Positions 8,701 to 17,790 are shown, counted from the first letter of the stretch. The stretch is 48,521 nucleotides of DNA from CAMLHP01 sp035759745 (GCA_035759745.1 DASTUF010000093.1:1-48521); one strand, 5' to 3'. Numbers and translations are program-made. The notes: generated by a model from the letters alone, not told the origin.

Positions 8701-11334
8701 TCAGCGCGCCGCCCCAGCCGCCACCAGCTGGTCCACGTTCTGGATCAGCACCAGCTTGGGCAGCTGGGTGCGGCGCACCATGACGATGCGGCCATCCGCC
8801 GCCACGTCATAGTTCTCGTGGGGCTCGGCGCCCACGAAGTTGCCCAGGCCGAACAGCTGGTCGCGGGAGGTGACCCGTGGGGTGGATCCCGGGTCCACCC
8901 GGGCGCGCATCAGGGCGGCCGGGTCGGTGCTGCGGTAGTAGAGGGTCCGGCCATCGGCGCCCCACACCGGCTCGAGCCCGCCATCGAGGGACACCTGGAT
9001 CCGGCCGGAACTCTGGTCCAGTGGCTGCAGGTACACTTCGTACCGCCGCGAGGCATCAGAGGCGTAGGCCAGCCAGCGCCCATCAGGCGACACCGCCGGC
9101 CAGCCTTCGCTGAAGCGGGTCACGATGAACGGCCGCAGCCTTCCGCCCGAATCCACGACAATGTTCCAGCCTTCCCGCCCGGGTTCGGCGGCGGTCACGG
9201 CGAGTAACTTGCCATCCGCCGTCCAGGCTCCCGGCGCTGCTGCCGGATCCGAATTCAGTGGCTCGCCCGATGTTCCATCCAGTCGGCTCCGCAGCAGCAG
9301 CACCGGCCCATCCCGGGTGGCGACATACACCAGCGAGCGGCCGTCGGGCGCCCAGAGGGCGTCGTGGCCATCATTGTCGAACGTGACCCGGGACAGGGTG
9401 CCCTGGTCCAGCGACAGCACCCAGACGTCGCGGCCACTGGGGTCGATGATGTCCATCGAAATCGAGCGGCCATCGGGGCTGAACCTGGGCCGGTGATACT
9501 CGGCGCCCTTGTCGAGCAGGGGGCGCGCCGTTCCGTCGAGGGCCACCTCGACCAGCTCCGCCGAGTTGCGGGGCGCGTACACCACGGTGCCGGTGCGGGA
9601 CACTGCCAGCCGGGCGGTGCCGAGGGGCATGGCGTCCACCGGGCCCCCCAGGAGTACCGGCTCGCCCGAGGTCGTGAGATCCCCGGGGTCGAACGCGATG
9701 CCGTGGAGCAGCTGGTCCCCGGTCACATAGACGAGGGTGTTGCGGCCGGCGTAGGCGGCGCTGCGAACCGCTACCTCGAGCAGGGGATGCCGATCGCCGG
9801 TTTCGAGGTCGAGGGCGAACAGATCGGTCGTGAATCCGGTGCCGCCACTCGCACCCGCCAGGGCCATGCGTCCCCCGGGCAGCAGGTCGTACAACACCAG
9901 CAGACGCTCGCCGGCGGCGGAGTCGGGCGACACGAGTGCGACTGCGGGTCCGGCGCGGGGGGCGCGCCAGAGCCCGCCATCCGCGGCGAGGTACACCACG
10001 GCACCCGATTCATCCAGGGCGTTGAACGCCCCCTCGGCCACGTTGGGGAGGAGGGTCCACTGGCCGCCGCCCTCCACCGGCGCCCGATACATCTGGCCGA
10101 ACTTGCTCAAGAGCATTTCACGGCCGTCCGGGCCGATCAGCGGGTTGACGGCGCCATCGGTCCCCGCAATCAAGTGTGCTTCGAGCCGGTCGAGCGGACG
10201 CGAGTACAAGCCCCGGCCCTCGGCTCCGTCGGCGAAGTAGACCAGGGTGCGGCCGTCGGGGCTCAGGCTCATGGACCTGAACTGGGAGAAGGCAAGCCCC
10301 GGCGCGTCGATCTCGAAAACGGCGGGCGGCGCGGAAGCGGCAGCGGGCGGGCGGAGGCGGAGGCCGCCGAGCACGCCGACGGCCAGTGCGGCAGTGCCGA
10401 CAACGGCGAGAAGAGCCGGGCGAACTGCGGTTCGCCCCTGGTGCGGCTCGGCGGCTCGGCGGCTCGGCGGCTCGGCGACTCGGGCAGATGACTGGCCGGT
10501 GAGCGCAGCGGCGAACTCGGCCGCGGATGCAAAGCGGTCGGCGGGGAGCTTCTCGAGCGCGGTGAGCACCGCGTCCTCGAGCGCCTCGGAGACACGATCG
10601 CGCTGGCGCCGGATGGCGGGCGGCTTCTCGGTCATCACCTTGGCGACAATGGCCTGCGCGGTGCTGCCGGTGAAGGGCGGGTCGCCGGTGAGCATTTCGT
10701 AGGTCACGGCGCCGAGCGCGTAGATGTCGCTGCGGGCAGTGATCTCGCGTTCGCCCATGGCCTGCTCGGGGCTCATGTAGTGCGGAGTGCCGAGCGACAT
10801 GCCGGTCTCGGTCATGCGGGAGCCGGCCTTGCTGGCGGCGAGGGCGATGCCGAAATCGGCGACCAGGGCACTGCCGTCGTGGAGCAGGATGTTTTCGGGC
10901 TTGATATCGCGATGGATGACGCCGTGGCGGTGGGCGTAGTCCAGGGCGGAGGCGACCTCCGAGGCAATCCGGACCGCATCGGCGATGGGGAGCTGCTTCT
11001 CTCGCTCGAGCCGGCTCCGCACCGTCTCGCCTTCGATGAGCGGCATCACATAGAACAGGAATCCGTCGGCCTCTCCGCTGTCGAAGAGCGGGAGGATGTG
11101 GGGATGCTGGAGATTGGCGGTGGTGGTGATCTCGGTGAGAAAGCGCTCGGCCCCAATGACGGCAGCGAGCTCGGGGCGCAGCACCTTCACCGCCACAGGG
11201 CGGTTGTGGCGGAGATCATGGGCGAGGAATACCGTGGCCATGCCGCCGGCACCGAGCTCGCGCTCGATGCGGTAGCGGTCGGCGAGGGCCGCTGCGAGGT
11301 GGTCGGACCGCGCGGTGGAGCCGGTCACGTCCAT
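8701..11334 (-). CDS. Transmembrane Ser/Thr kinase with PD40/TolB beta-propeller sensor
   Basis: An 877-aa receptor-like kinase. Residues about 15-290 form the kinase domain (GAGGMATVF, VAVKVL, HRDIKPEN, DFGIALA, GTPHYMSPEQ). A linker containing an octamer-encoded Arg/Ala/Glu/Pro stretch leads to one membrane span near 315-335 (LLAVVGTAALAVGVLGG). The rest is a periplasmic WD40-like propeller with repeated SPDGR-type blades (SLSPDGRTLVY, RFSPDGRSISM, AVSPDGRWLAY). Such proteins are thought to sense through the propeller and signal through the kinase. It converges on the kinase at 6427-8682 with 18 nt between stops. AGAGG precedes the ATG. Confidence 0.93.
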   Translation of the reverse strand: MDVTGSTARSDHLAAALADRYRIERELGAGGMATVFLAHDLRHNRPVAVKVLRPELAAVIGAERFLTEITTTANLQHPHILPLFDSGEADGFLFYVMPLIEGETVRSRLEREKQLPIADAVRIASEVASALDYAHRHGVIHRDIKPENILLHDGSALVADFGIALAASKAGSRMTETGMSLGTPHYMSPEQAMGEREITARSDIYALGAVTYEMLTGDPPFTGSTAQAIVAKVMTEKPPAIRRQRDRVSEALEDAVLTALEKLPADRFASAAEFAAALTGQSSARVAEPPSRRAAEPHQGRTAVRPALLAVVGTAALAVGVLGGLRLRPPAAASAPPAVFEIDAPGLAFSQFRSMSLSPDGRTLVYFADGAEGRGLYSRPLDRLEAHLIAGTDGAVNPLIGPDGREMLLSKFGQMYRAPVEGGGQWTLLPNVAEGAFNALDESGAVVYLAADGGLWRAPRAGPAVALVSPDSAAGERLLVLYDLLPGGRMALAGASGGTGFTTDLFALDLETGDRHPLLEVAVRSAAYAGRNTLVYVTGDQLLHGIAFDPGDLTTSGEPVLLGGPVDAMPLGTARLAVSRTGTVVYAPRNSAELVEVALDGTARPLLDKGAEYHRPRFSPDGRSISMDIIDPSGRDVWVLSLDQGTLSRVTFDNDGHDALWAPDGRSLVYVATRDGPVLLLRSRLDGTSGEPLNSDPAAAPGAWTADGKLLAVTAAEPGREGWNIVVDSGGRLRPFIVTRFSEGWPAVSPDGRWLAYASDASRRYEVYLQPLDQSSGRIQVSLDGGLEPVWGADGRTLYYRSTDPAALMRARVDPGSTPRVTSRDQLFGLGNFVGAEPHENYDVAADGRIVMVRRTQLPKLVLIQNVDQLVAAGAAR
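10444..10483. repeat. Period-8 tandem repeat in a kinase linker (5 units)
   Basis: Four exact CGGCTCGG units and one CGACTCGG. On the coding strand it gives the Pro-Ser-Arg-Arg-Ala-Ala-Glu-Pro type repeat between the kinase domain and the membrane span, a place that tolerates length change. Confidence 0.9.
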
Positions 11335-11388
11335 GGGGCCTCTGGTTCGGGACAGGGGAATTATGCCACGGGACGGGAGGGAGTTCTA

Positions 11389-11416
11389 GTGGGAAGTGGG
11401 AAGTGGGAAGTGGGAG
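11389..11416. repeat. Period-7 tandem repeat, GTGGGAA type (4 units)
   Basis: Three exact GTGGGAA units and GTGGGAG in the 85-base gap between two tandem kinases, ending 3 nt from the stop codon of the upstream kinase (stop at 11420-11422 on the minus strand). Confidence 0.9.
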
Positions 11417-11419
11417 GTG

Positions 11420-14071
11420 CTAGTCCCCGCCCGGGTCGATCTCCATGACGGAAACGTCGCTGCGCTGTTCCTCGATGGCGAAGTAGATGTTGCCCGCGCC
11501 TACCTCGAGTTGGAGACGGGCGGAGGGCCGGCTGAGATCCTCGAAGGTCACCAACCGGCGGGGTGGGCCACCGTCAACGCCAATACCCCAGATGGAGGCC
11601 TCGCCGCTCTCGGCATGGCTCTTGAAATAGATGGTACGATTGTCCTCGCTCCAGATGAGGCGCTCGGCGGTCGGCCCGTTCGTGGCAGCGGCATCGTAGA
11701 GCAGGCGGGAGGTGGAATCCCCGACGGTCCGGAGGTAGATCCTGGGCGAGGAGAAGCCCACCCCGTACACCAGCAGCCGTCCGTCGTGCGATTGCACCGG
11801 CCAGACCGCGCCCGGCACCAGCATGGCCGGCGCGTCCCAGGTGCCATCGGGCTTCCGGCGCGAGATCCACGCCGCACCGCGTCCGGCTGAATCCGCGCGG
11901 TACTCGAAGTAGGTGAGTGCCTTTCCGTCCGGAGAATACTGGGGCACGACTTCCTGTCTATCGGTGGCGGTTACCTGCTGGACCGGTCTTCCGTCGAGGG
12001 GCTGGACGAAGACGTCGCGATTGCCGGTGCGCCACGAATGAAACGCGAACTCGGCACCATCGGGTGAGGGCGCCGGGCCGAAGTCGTCGGCCGGATTGGT
12101 GGTGAGGCGCTCGGGGGATCCGCCGCCGGCCGGGACGCGATAGATGTCGCCGTTGCCGGCGAGGTTGGAGTCGTAGTAGAGCCACCTACCGTCGTGCGAC
12201 AGCGCCATGATCTCGATCAGCTGGTTGCCGAAGGTGACCTGGGTGGCGCTGTAGGCGGAGACCGGCGGACGATCGGGAACTGGAAGGCGCCAGATATTCG
12301 CCGTGGCGCTGAACGCGGCGAAGGCGACACGCGACTTGTCGGCCGCGAGCGAAATGGTGTGGGCGCCGAGTCCAGCGGACAGGCGGGTGACCGGACCGTC
12401 GGCGGCTCCCGATGGGGCGACCTTCACGTGGTAGATGTCGCGGGTGCCATGGCGGGAGGAGACGAAGTACATCTCGTCGTTGCCGGCCCATGCCGGGCTC
12501 TGGTTGGCGCTGAGCGCATCGGTCAGCATCGCGACGGAGCCTTCGGCCACCCGAACGATTGCAATGGAGCTGGGCGACAGATTGCCGAAGAGCCAGGTGG
12601 CCCGGGCGTACTCGCGGTTGCCGCTGGAGCAGGCGAGGCGGCTGCCGTCGGGAGACCAGTCGCACAGTGCCGGTTCACGGAAGGCAACGAGGGCCCGGCT
12701 CCGGCCATCTCCATTCCGGAGAAAGAGGGTGTCACCGGCGGTCCACGCGATGGTCTTGCCATCGGGGCTCCACACGGCCGACGTGACCGGGCTCTGCGGA
12801 CGGGGCGGCAACTCCGGACGGGGCTGGCCACCGAAGGCGGGTGCGCTGAAGGCGCCGTCCCCGGAAAGAAAGAGAATCCGGCTGCCATCGGGCGACCAGC
12901 GGGGGGCAAACTGACCGGTGGTGTATTCGTCGGTCACGGCCACCGGCCGCCCGCCGGCGATGGGGCGCACGAAGATCCGGAGCGCCGTGGGCGCCGCACC
13001 AGCGGCGTAGGCGACGTTGCGTCCGTCCGGGGAAATTGACGGCATCACCTCGAGCCCGGCGTCCCAGGTGATCGGCGTGACAGCCCCGAGCACCGGAGTG
13101 CCGTCTGCTGTTCCGAAGCGACTGCCGAGCCAGAAGGCGAGCGGGAGCAATATCGCGGCGGCGGCGGCGAGCCAGATGAGGCGCTGGCGGCTCGGCGGCT
13201 CGGCGGCTCGGCGGACAACGGCTCGGTTTGCGCCAGACGGAGTTCCCTGGAGCGCCCGGGCGAACTCGGCGGCGGTGCCGAAGCGATCGGCCGGCAGCTC
13301 CTGCAGCGCGGTTAGCACGGCGTCGTCCACTTCGGGCGGCACGCTGCGGCGCACAGTGGAGGGCGGGCGCGGGTCCTCGCTCAGCATCCGGGCCACCACG
13401 GCCTGGGCGGTGGGGCCGGTGAACGGCGGCTCGCCCAGGAGCATTTCATACAGAATGGCGCCCAGGGAGTAGACGTCGGAGCGGGCGGTGATCTCCCGCT
13501 CGCCCATGGCCTGCTCGGGCGACATGTAGCTGGGCGTGCCGAGGCTGATTCCGGTCTCGGTGAGCCGACTGCTTCCTCCGGCCTGGCTCACGGCGAGGGC
13601 GATGCCGAAGTCGGCCACCAGCGCGGTGCCGTCGTGCAGCAGGATGTTCTCGGGCTTGATGTCGCGATGGATGATGCTGTGGCGGTGGGCATAGTCGAGG
13701 GCGGAGGCGACCTCGGACGCTATGCGGATGCAATCGGCAATGGGGAGCTGCTTTTCCCGGTCGAGGCGATCGCGGAGCGACTCGCCTTCGACGTACGGCA
13801 TCACGTAGTAGAGGAGTCCGGCAGCGGCGCCGGAATCGAACAGCGGCAGGATGTGGGGGTGCTGGAGCTTGGCGGTGGTGCTGATCTCGGCGAGGAAGCG
13901 GTCGCCACCTATGATGGCGCCCAGCTCAGGCCGGAGCACCTTGATGGCTACCTGTCGTCGATGACGGAGGTCCTCGGCGAGGTAGACCGTGGCCATGCCG
14001 CCCGCACCGAGCCGGCGCTCGATGCGGTAGGTCTGGCTCAGGGCATCAGCGAGTGTATCGGGGGAGCTCAG
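11420..14071 (-). CDS. Transmembrane Ser/Thr kinase with PD40/TolB beta-propeller; apparent CTG start
   Basis: About 883 aa. Kinase domain first (GAGGMATVY, VAIKVLRPEL, HRDIKPEN, DFGIALA, GTPSYMSPEQ), one membrane span near 300-320 (WLAAAAAILLPLAFWLG) just after an octamer-encoded linker, then a periplasmic propeller with repeated SPDG blades (SISPDGRNVAY, RWSPDGSRILF, QYSPDGKALTY). The first ATG, at 13996, would remove the glycine loop, and no ATG or GTG precedes it in frame. The best start is a CTG overlapping the upstream stop (CTGA) with GGAGAGG five nt before it. It is the middle of three tandem kinases and very like its upstream neighbour, so a tandem duplication is likely. Confidence 0.88.
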   Translation of the reverse strand: MSSPDTLADALSQTYRIERRLGAGGMATVYLAEDLRHRRQVAIKVLRPELGAIIGGDRFLAEISTTAKLQHPHILPLFDSGAAAGLLYYVMPYVEGESLRDRLDREKQLPIADCIRIASEVASALDYAHRHSIIHRDIKPENILLHDGTALVADFGIALAVSQAGGSSRLTETGISLGTPSYMSPEQAMGEREITARSDVYSLGAILYEMLLGEPPFTGPTAQAVVARMLSEDPRPPSTVRRSVPPEVDDAVLTALQELPADRFGTAAEFARALQGTPSGANRAVVRRAAEPPSRQRLIWLAAAAAILLPLAFWLGSRFGTADGTPVLGAVTPITWDAGLEVMPSISPDGRNVAYAAGAAPTALRIFVRPIAGGRPVAVTDEYTTGQFAPRWSPDGSRILFLSGDGAFSAPAFGGQPRPELPPRPQSPVTSAVWSPDGKTIAWTAGDTLFLRNGDGRSRALVAFREPALCDWSPDGSRLACSSGNREYARATWLFGNLSPSSIAIVRVAEGSVAMLTDALSANQSPAWAGNDEMYFVSSRHGTRDIYHVKVAPSGAADGPVTRLSAGLGAHTISLAADKSRVAFAAFSATANIWRLPVPDRPPVSAYSATQVTFGNQLIEIMALSHDGRWLYYDSNLAGNGDIYRVPAGGGSPERLTTNPADDFGPAPSPDGAEFAFHSWRTGNRDVFVQPLDGRPVQQVTATDRQEVVPQYSPDGKALTYFEYRADSAGRGAAWISRRKPDGTWDAPAMLVPGAVWPVQSHDGRLLVYGVGFSSPRIYLRTVGDSTSRLLYDAAATNGPTAERLIWSEDNRTIYFKSHAESGEASIWGIGVDGGPPRRLVTFEDLSRPSARLQLEVGAGNIYFAIEEQRSDVSVMEIDPGGD
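13188..13226. repeat. Period-8 tandem repeat in a kinase linker (3 units plus variants)
   Basis: Three exact CGGCTCGG units, a 7-base degenerate unit, and another exact unit. It encodes an Arg-Arg-Ala-Ala-Glu-Pro-Pro-Ser stretch on the minus strand, directly before the membrane span of the kinase. The neighbouring near-paralog kinase lacks it at the matching place. Confidence 0.85.
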
Positions 14072-16674
14072 CGCTGCCTCTCCACTACCCAGGTTTCGCT
14101 CTGTTGTTCCTGCACGAGAACATAAATGCGGTCGGCGCCCAGTGCCCAGAAGGGGCGATACACCGGCCGCTGCGGGTCGTCAAACTCTATCACCCGGCGC
14201 AAGGATCCACCGGTGGCCGGGAGTCGCCAGATGGATGGTACGCCGCGGGCATCGTGTCCGTAGAACAGGATCTCGGAACCGTCAGTGCGGAAAAATGGCT
14301 GTACGGCCTGCGGCATGCCGGGCTGGGTGGCGTCCATCAGGGTCCGGGGCGGTCCGGAGTCAGCCGAGACCACCATCAACGAGCCACCATTCAGCGACCT
14401 GGAGTAGGCGATGTAGCTCCCATCGGGCGACCACGCGGGCCACCATCCGACGGGAGAGCGGACTCGCGGCACGCCCCAGCTGCCGTCTGGGGATCGCCGA
14501 ACGACGCTGATGCCTCCAGGCAGGTCCAGGTAGCCGAACGCGATCGTGGTCGCGTCCGGTGACCAGTGCGGCATGACTTCCTGGCGCGGGGACGCCACCA
14601 CGGTTTGCACCGGCCCCCCGTCCAGCGGCATGACGAATATGTCACGGGTACCGGCGCGCCAGGAATGGAAGGTGACTTCCTCCTTCGGGCCAGGGGAGAG
14701 GTGAGGCGCCCAGTCGCCGCCGGGATGGATGGTGAGGCGCTCCACCTGCCCGCCCTCTGCCGGCACGCGATAGATGTCGCCGTTGCCGGCTAGATCGGCC
14801 GAGTAGAGGATCCAGCGCCCGTCTTGCGAGATGGAGAAGACATCGATGAGCTGGGTGCCGTGGGTGATCGGGGTGGCGTCAGCCAGGTCGACTGGGCCGT
14901 CGCTCAGCGGAAGCGACCAGATGTTGCTGGCGTCCCGCAGCACCGAGTAGGCCAGCAGTTCGCCATCAGCAGCGATAGAAATCCATTGGGCACCGAGGCC
15001 GGTGGTGAGGCGCATCGGCGTGTCGCCGGTTCGGCCCGACCGGACCGAGTAGATATCCAGCGGGCCGAGTCGGTTGGAGACGAACAGCACCCGGTCGCCG
15101 TCCGGCGTCCAGACAGGTGACTGGTTGACCGTGGCGCTGTCGGTGAGATAGCGGGTGGAGCCGTCGGCGACCGTTATCTCGACAATGGCGCTGGCGCCGA
15201 GGTTGCCGAACAAGGGACCGAGCGTTGAGTAGGATGAGTTGCCCGAGGCGCAGGCGATCGAGCGAGCGTCGGGCGACCAGCGACAGTTGTTGGGGCTCTC
15301 CACGGCGGCGAGGAACCGGGCAGTGTCGTTGGCCGCCTGGATGAACACCGAATCGCCAGCGGCAAAGGCGATGGCATCGCCATCGGAGGCCCAGTCCGCG
15401 GAGGTGATGGCCCCGCCCGACCGGGCGCGCACTTCCTGCCGGGGCGGGCCGCCGGCGGATGGGGCGCTGAAGACAGTTCCTGCCGCCAGGTAGAGGATCC
15501 GGCTCCCGTCGGGTGACCAGGTGGGCGCGGACTGGCTGGTGGTCGAGTCGGCGGTGAGGCGCTCGGCACGGCCGCCGGCCACCTGTCGCACAAAGAGCGT
15601 CGTGCTCACCGCCGAGCCCGCTCCGTAAGCGATGAATCGTCCATCGGGCGAGATGGCAGGCTGCAGTTCCAGCCCTGGCTGCCACGAGATGCGGGTGGCC
15701 CGGCCGAATGGGCTGGAGGTCGGCTGCCGAAGCGCCCCGAAGGCCAGGGCGCTGAGCGCCGCGCCGGCGACGAGTGCGCCGGCGACGAGCGCCATAGCGG
15801 GGCGGCGGCGGGTGGCGGGCCGTGGCAGGGTCGCGGCGTCCGGGGTCGCGAGCTGACGGGCGAACTCGGCGGCGGTGGTCTGGCGATCGGCGGGAAGCTT
15901 CTGGAGTGCGGCGAGGACGGCCTGTTCGAGGTGGGGTGGCACCGTCCGGCGCACGGTCGAAAGCGGCCGGGGTTGGTCCGTCAGCACCCGGGCCGCGACG
16001 GCCTGGGCCGTGGGTCCGGTGAAGGGTGGTTCGCCGACGAGCATTTCGTAGGTGATGGCGCCGAGAGCGTAGACGTCCGCCTGCGCGGTGATCGCGCGTT
16101 GTCCCATGGCCTGCTCAGGCGACATATAGCAGGGCGTCCCCAGGCTCAGGCCGGTCTCGGTGAGCCGGGTGGCGCCTCCGGCCTGGCTCACGGCGAGTGC
16201 GATGCCGAAATCGGCCACCAGCGCCGCGCCGTCGTGGAGCAGGATGTTCTCGGGCTTGATGTCGCGGTGGATGACGCCATGCCGGTGGGCGTAGTCGAGG
16301 GCCGACGACACCTCGCTGGCTATGCGAACGACGTCCCCGATGGGCAGCTGCTGGTCGCGGTCGATGCGGTCGCGGAGCGACTCTCCTTCGACGAAGGGCA
16401 TCACGTAGTAGAGGAGTCCGGCGGCGGCGCCAGAATCGTAGAGCGGCAGAATGTGGGGATGCTGGAGCTTGGCGGTGGTACGGATCTCGGCGAGGAACCG
16501 CTCCCCGCCAATGACGGCGCCCAATTCGGGCCGGAGGACCTTGATGGCGACCTCGCGCCGGTGGCGGAGGTCCTCGGCGAGGTAGACCGTGGCCATGCCG
16601 CCGGCACCGAGCCGGCGCTCGATGCGGTAGCTGTGGCTCAGCGCGTCAACGAGGGCAGCGGGGGCCTGCGCCAT
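14068..16674 (-). CDS. Transmembrane Ser/Thr kinase with PD40/TolB beta-propeller (first of the tandem trio)
   Basis: About 868 aa from the ATG at 16674. Kinase motifs: GAGGMATVY, VAIKVLRPEL, HRDIKPEN, DFGIALA, GTPCYMSPEQ. One membrane span near 305-325 (MALVAGALVAGAALSALAF). Then a periplasmic propeller with many SPDG-type blades (AISPDGRFIAY, TWSPDGSRILY, RWSPDARSIAC). In-frame ATGs at 16743 and 16791 would add 23 or 39 residues with no kinase-family likeness, so the start is uncertain. Strong blade-by-blade likeness to the next kinase (FHSWRAGTRDIF versus FHSWRTGNRDVF) shows they are recent paralogs. Its stop is coupled to the CTG start of that gene. Confidence 0.9.
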   Translation of the reverse strand: MAQAPAALVDALSHSYRIERRLGAGGMATVYLAEDLRHRREVAIKVLRPELGAVIGGERFLAEIRTTAKLQHPHILPLYDSGAAAGLLYYVMPFVEGESLRDRIDRDQQLPIGDVVRIASEVSSALDYAHRHGVIHRDIKPENILLHDGAALVADFGIALAVSQAGGATRLTETGLSLGTPCYMSPEQAMGQRAITAQADVYALGAITYEMLVGEPPFTGPTAQAVAARVLTDQPRPLSTVRRTVPPHLEQAVLAALQKLPADRQTTAAEFARQLATPDAATLPRPATRRRPAMALVAGALVAGAALSALAFGALRQPTSSPFGRATRISWQPGLELQPAISPDGRFIAYGAGSAVSTTLFVRQVAGGRAERLTADSTTSQSAPTWSPDGSRILYLAAGTVFSAPSAGGPPRQEVRARSGGAITSADWASDGDAIAFAAGDSVFIQAANDTARFLAAVESPNNCRWSPDARSIACASGNSSYSTLGPLFGNLGASAIVEITVADGSTRYLTDSATVNQSPVWTPDGDRVLFVSNRLGPLDIYSVRSGRTGDTPMRLTTGLGAQWISIAADGELLAYSVLRDASNIWSLPLSDGPVDLADATPITHGTQLIDVFSISQDGRWILYSADLAGNGDIYRVPAEGGQVERLTIHPGGDWAPHLSPGPKEEVTFHSWRAGTRDIFVMPLDGGPVQTVVASPRQEVMPHWSPDATTIAFGYLDLPGGISVVRRSPDGSWGVPRVRSPVGWWPAWSPDGSYIAYSRSLNGGSLMVVSADSGPPRTLMDATQPGMPQAVQPFFRTDGSEILFYGHDARGVPSIWRLPATGGSLRRVIEFDDPQRPVYRPFWALGADRIYVLVQEQQSETWVVERQR

Positions 16675-16851
16675 GGGCGGGAAGACGGCTTTCTCGGGTT
16701 TGACCCAAATTAGGGCGCGGGGATGGGCCCCGGTAGTATCCATTCCGGCCTGTGCGCCCTGCCCGGATCCTGTCGCCTTACCAACCCGCAATCCGATCTA
16801 TATGTTGACTACACTCATACACGTTCGCTTGACTGCAGCTTAGGAGGCTGA

Positions 16852-17523
16852 ATGGTCCCCCCTGTTACCCCCCGCCCCCCCCGTAGAGATTTTATCGGCA
16901 AGGCCGCCGCTGTTGCCGCCGTCGCCGGCCTTGGCAGCATGGTCCCCGAAGAACTGGCCGCAATGGCGGCACCCAGCCGCTCGCGCGACCCCAAGCTTGA
17001 CGCCTGGTTCGGCAAGATTTCCGGCAAGCACCGGCAGGTGTTCGACGCGCCCGAGCCCAACAGCGGCATGGCCGCGATCTGGCCCCGGGTGTACATCAAC
17101 ACGATGAATGCCACGTATGGCGAGGCCGACGGCGTGAGCGCCGTGGTGATCCTGCGTCATGGCGCGCTGGGCCTGGCGATGAACGATTCGGTGTGGGGCA
17201 AGTACAACTTCGGCAAGGTGTTCAACGTCAATGACGCCAGCGGCAAGCCGGCCACTGCGAACCCCTACGCCCACATCACCAACCTGCCGTTGCCCGGACT
17301 GGGCGTCACCGAGTTGCTGAAGGACGGCGTGCTTATCGGCGCCTGCGACGTGGCGATGACTGTGTACAGCTCCGGAGTAGCCAAGCAGATGAACCTCGAT
17401 GCCGCCGAGGTTCGGGCGGAATGGGTGGCGGCGCTCTATCCCGGCATCCAGCTGGTGCCGTCGGGGGTGATGGCGGTGGGGCGGGCCCAGGAACTGGGGT
17501 GCGCCTACTGCTTTGCGGGGTAG
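16852..17523 (+). CDS. Tat-exported DsrE-like protein
   Basis: A 223-aa protein with a twin-arginine signal (PRRDFIGKAAA near residues 10-20), preceded by a near-perfect ribosome site (AGGAGG). The mature part resembles the DsrE fold: a VVILRHGALGLAMND segment, then LLKDGVLIGACDVAM and, at the end, the LVPSGVMAVGRAQELGCAY block that in DsrE-family proteins reads VPSGV...ARLQ..GYAY. Family members are linked to sulfur transfer, but the catalytic Cys arrangement here (GACDV) is not enough to claim that. A degenerate heptamer array starts 7 nt after its stop. Export is well supported, function is not. Confidence 0.82.
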   Translation: MVPPVTPRPPRRDFIGKAAAVAAVAGLGSMVPEELAAMAAPSRSRDPKLDAWFGKISGKHRQVFDAPEPNSGMAAIWPRVYINTMNATYGEADGVSAVVILRHGALGLAMNDSVWGKYNFGKVFNVNDASGKPATANPYAHITNLPLPGLGVTELLKDGVLIGACDVAMTVYSSGVAKQMNLDAAEVRAEWVAALYPGIQLVPSGVMAVGRAQELGCAYCFAG

Positions 17524-17530
17524 GACCGCG

Positions 17531-17565
17531 AGGGCGTAAGGCGCAAGGCGTGGGGCGCGGGGCGC
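17531..17565. repeat. Degenerate period-7 repeat, RRGGCGY type (5 units)
   Basis: Units AGGGCGT, AAGGCGC, AAGGCGT, GGGGCGC, GGGGCGC beginning 7 nt after the stop of the DsrE-like gene. Period 7 holds throughout although units differ, so it looks like an older array of the same kind as the one at 19250-19277. Confidence 0.65.
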
Positions 17566-17594
17566 AAGGTGACCGCCGTCACGCCGAAAGCACG

Positions 17595-17638
17595 GGCCTC
17601 CCGGTAGGGTTGAGACGTACGTCAACTCCTGGGAGGCC
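17595..17638 (+). promoter_or_regulatory. Leader hairpin that would bury the ribosome site of the 49-aa membrane protein
   Basis: GGCCTCCC (17595-17602) pairs exactly with GGGAGGCC (17631-17638), which contains the Shine-Dalgarno sequence GGGAGG two bases short of the ATG spacing. Inside, AGG-GTTGA pairs with TCAAC-(T)-CCT, leaving an 8-nt loop that is part of the palindrome GACGTACGTC. The fold would block ribosome access until opened. A thermosensor, translational switch or a chance structure are all possible. Confidence 0.5.
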
Positions 17639-17640
17639 GT

Positions 17641-17790
17641 ATGCTGTGGACCATCTTCGTAGTCCTGCTCGTACTCTGGCTGCTCGGCATGGTGACGTCG
17701 TACACCATGGGTGGCCTGCTCCATATCCTGCTCGTCGCCGCCGTGATCCTGGTCCTGTTCAACCTGTTCACGGGCCGCCGCTCGGTCTAG
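17641..17790 (+). CDS. Small membrane protein, lmo0937 family
   Basis: A 49-aa protein with two hydrophobic stretches: residues 1-18 (MLWTIFVVLLVLWLLGMV) and about 27-43 (LHILLVAAVILVLFNLF), joined by the TSYTMGG turn, and a basic GRRS tail. The MLWTI start, LWLLG and the TMGG-HILLV block match what is known of the lmo0937 family of short stress-associated membrane proteins. A good ribosome site (GGGAGG) lies 5 nt before the ATG but inside a predicted hairpin. It stands alone, 18 nt before the oxidoreductase gene. The role of the family is not established. Confidence 0.85.
   Translation: MLWTIFVVLLVLWLLGMVTSYTMGGLLHILLVAAVILVLFNLFTGRRSV

Noticed and set aside
8683..8702. Terminator hairpin between two convergent kinases
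   Set aside because: Only a 5-bp stem (GACGG with CCGTC) and no T run; too weak to call.
16795..16850. Sigma-70 promoter before the DsrE-like gene
   Set aside because: TTGAC and TATAT words occur but not at a proper spacing from each other.
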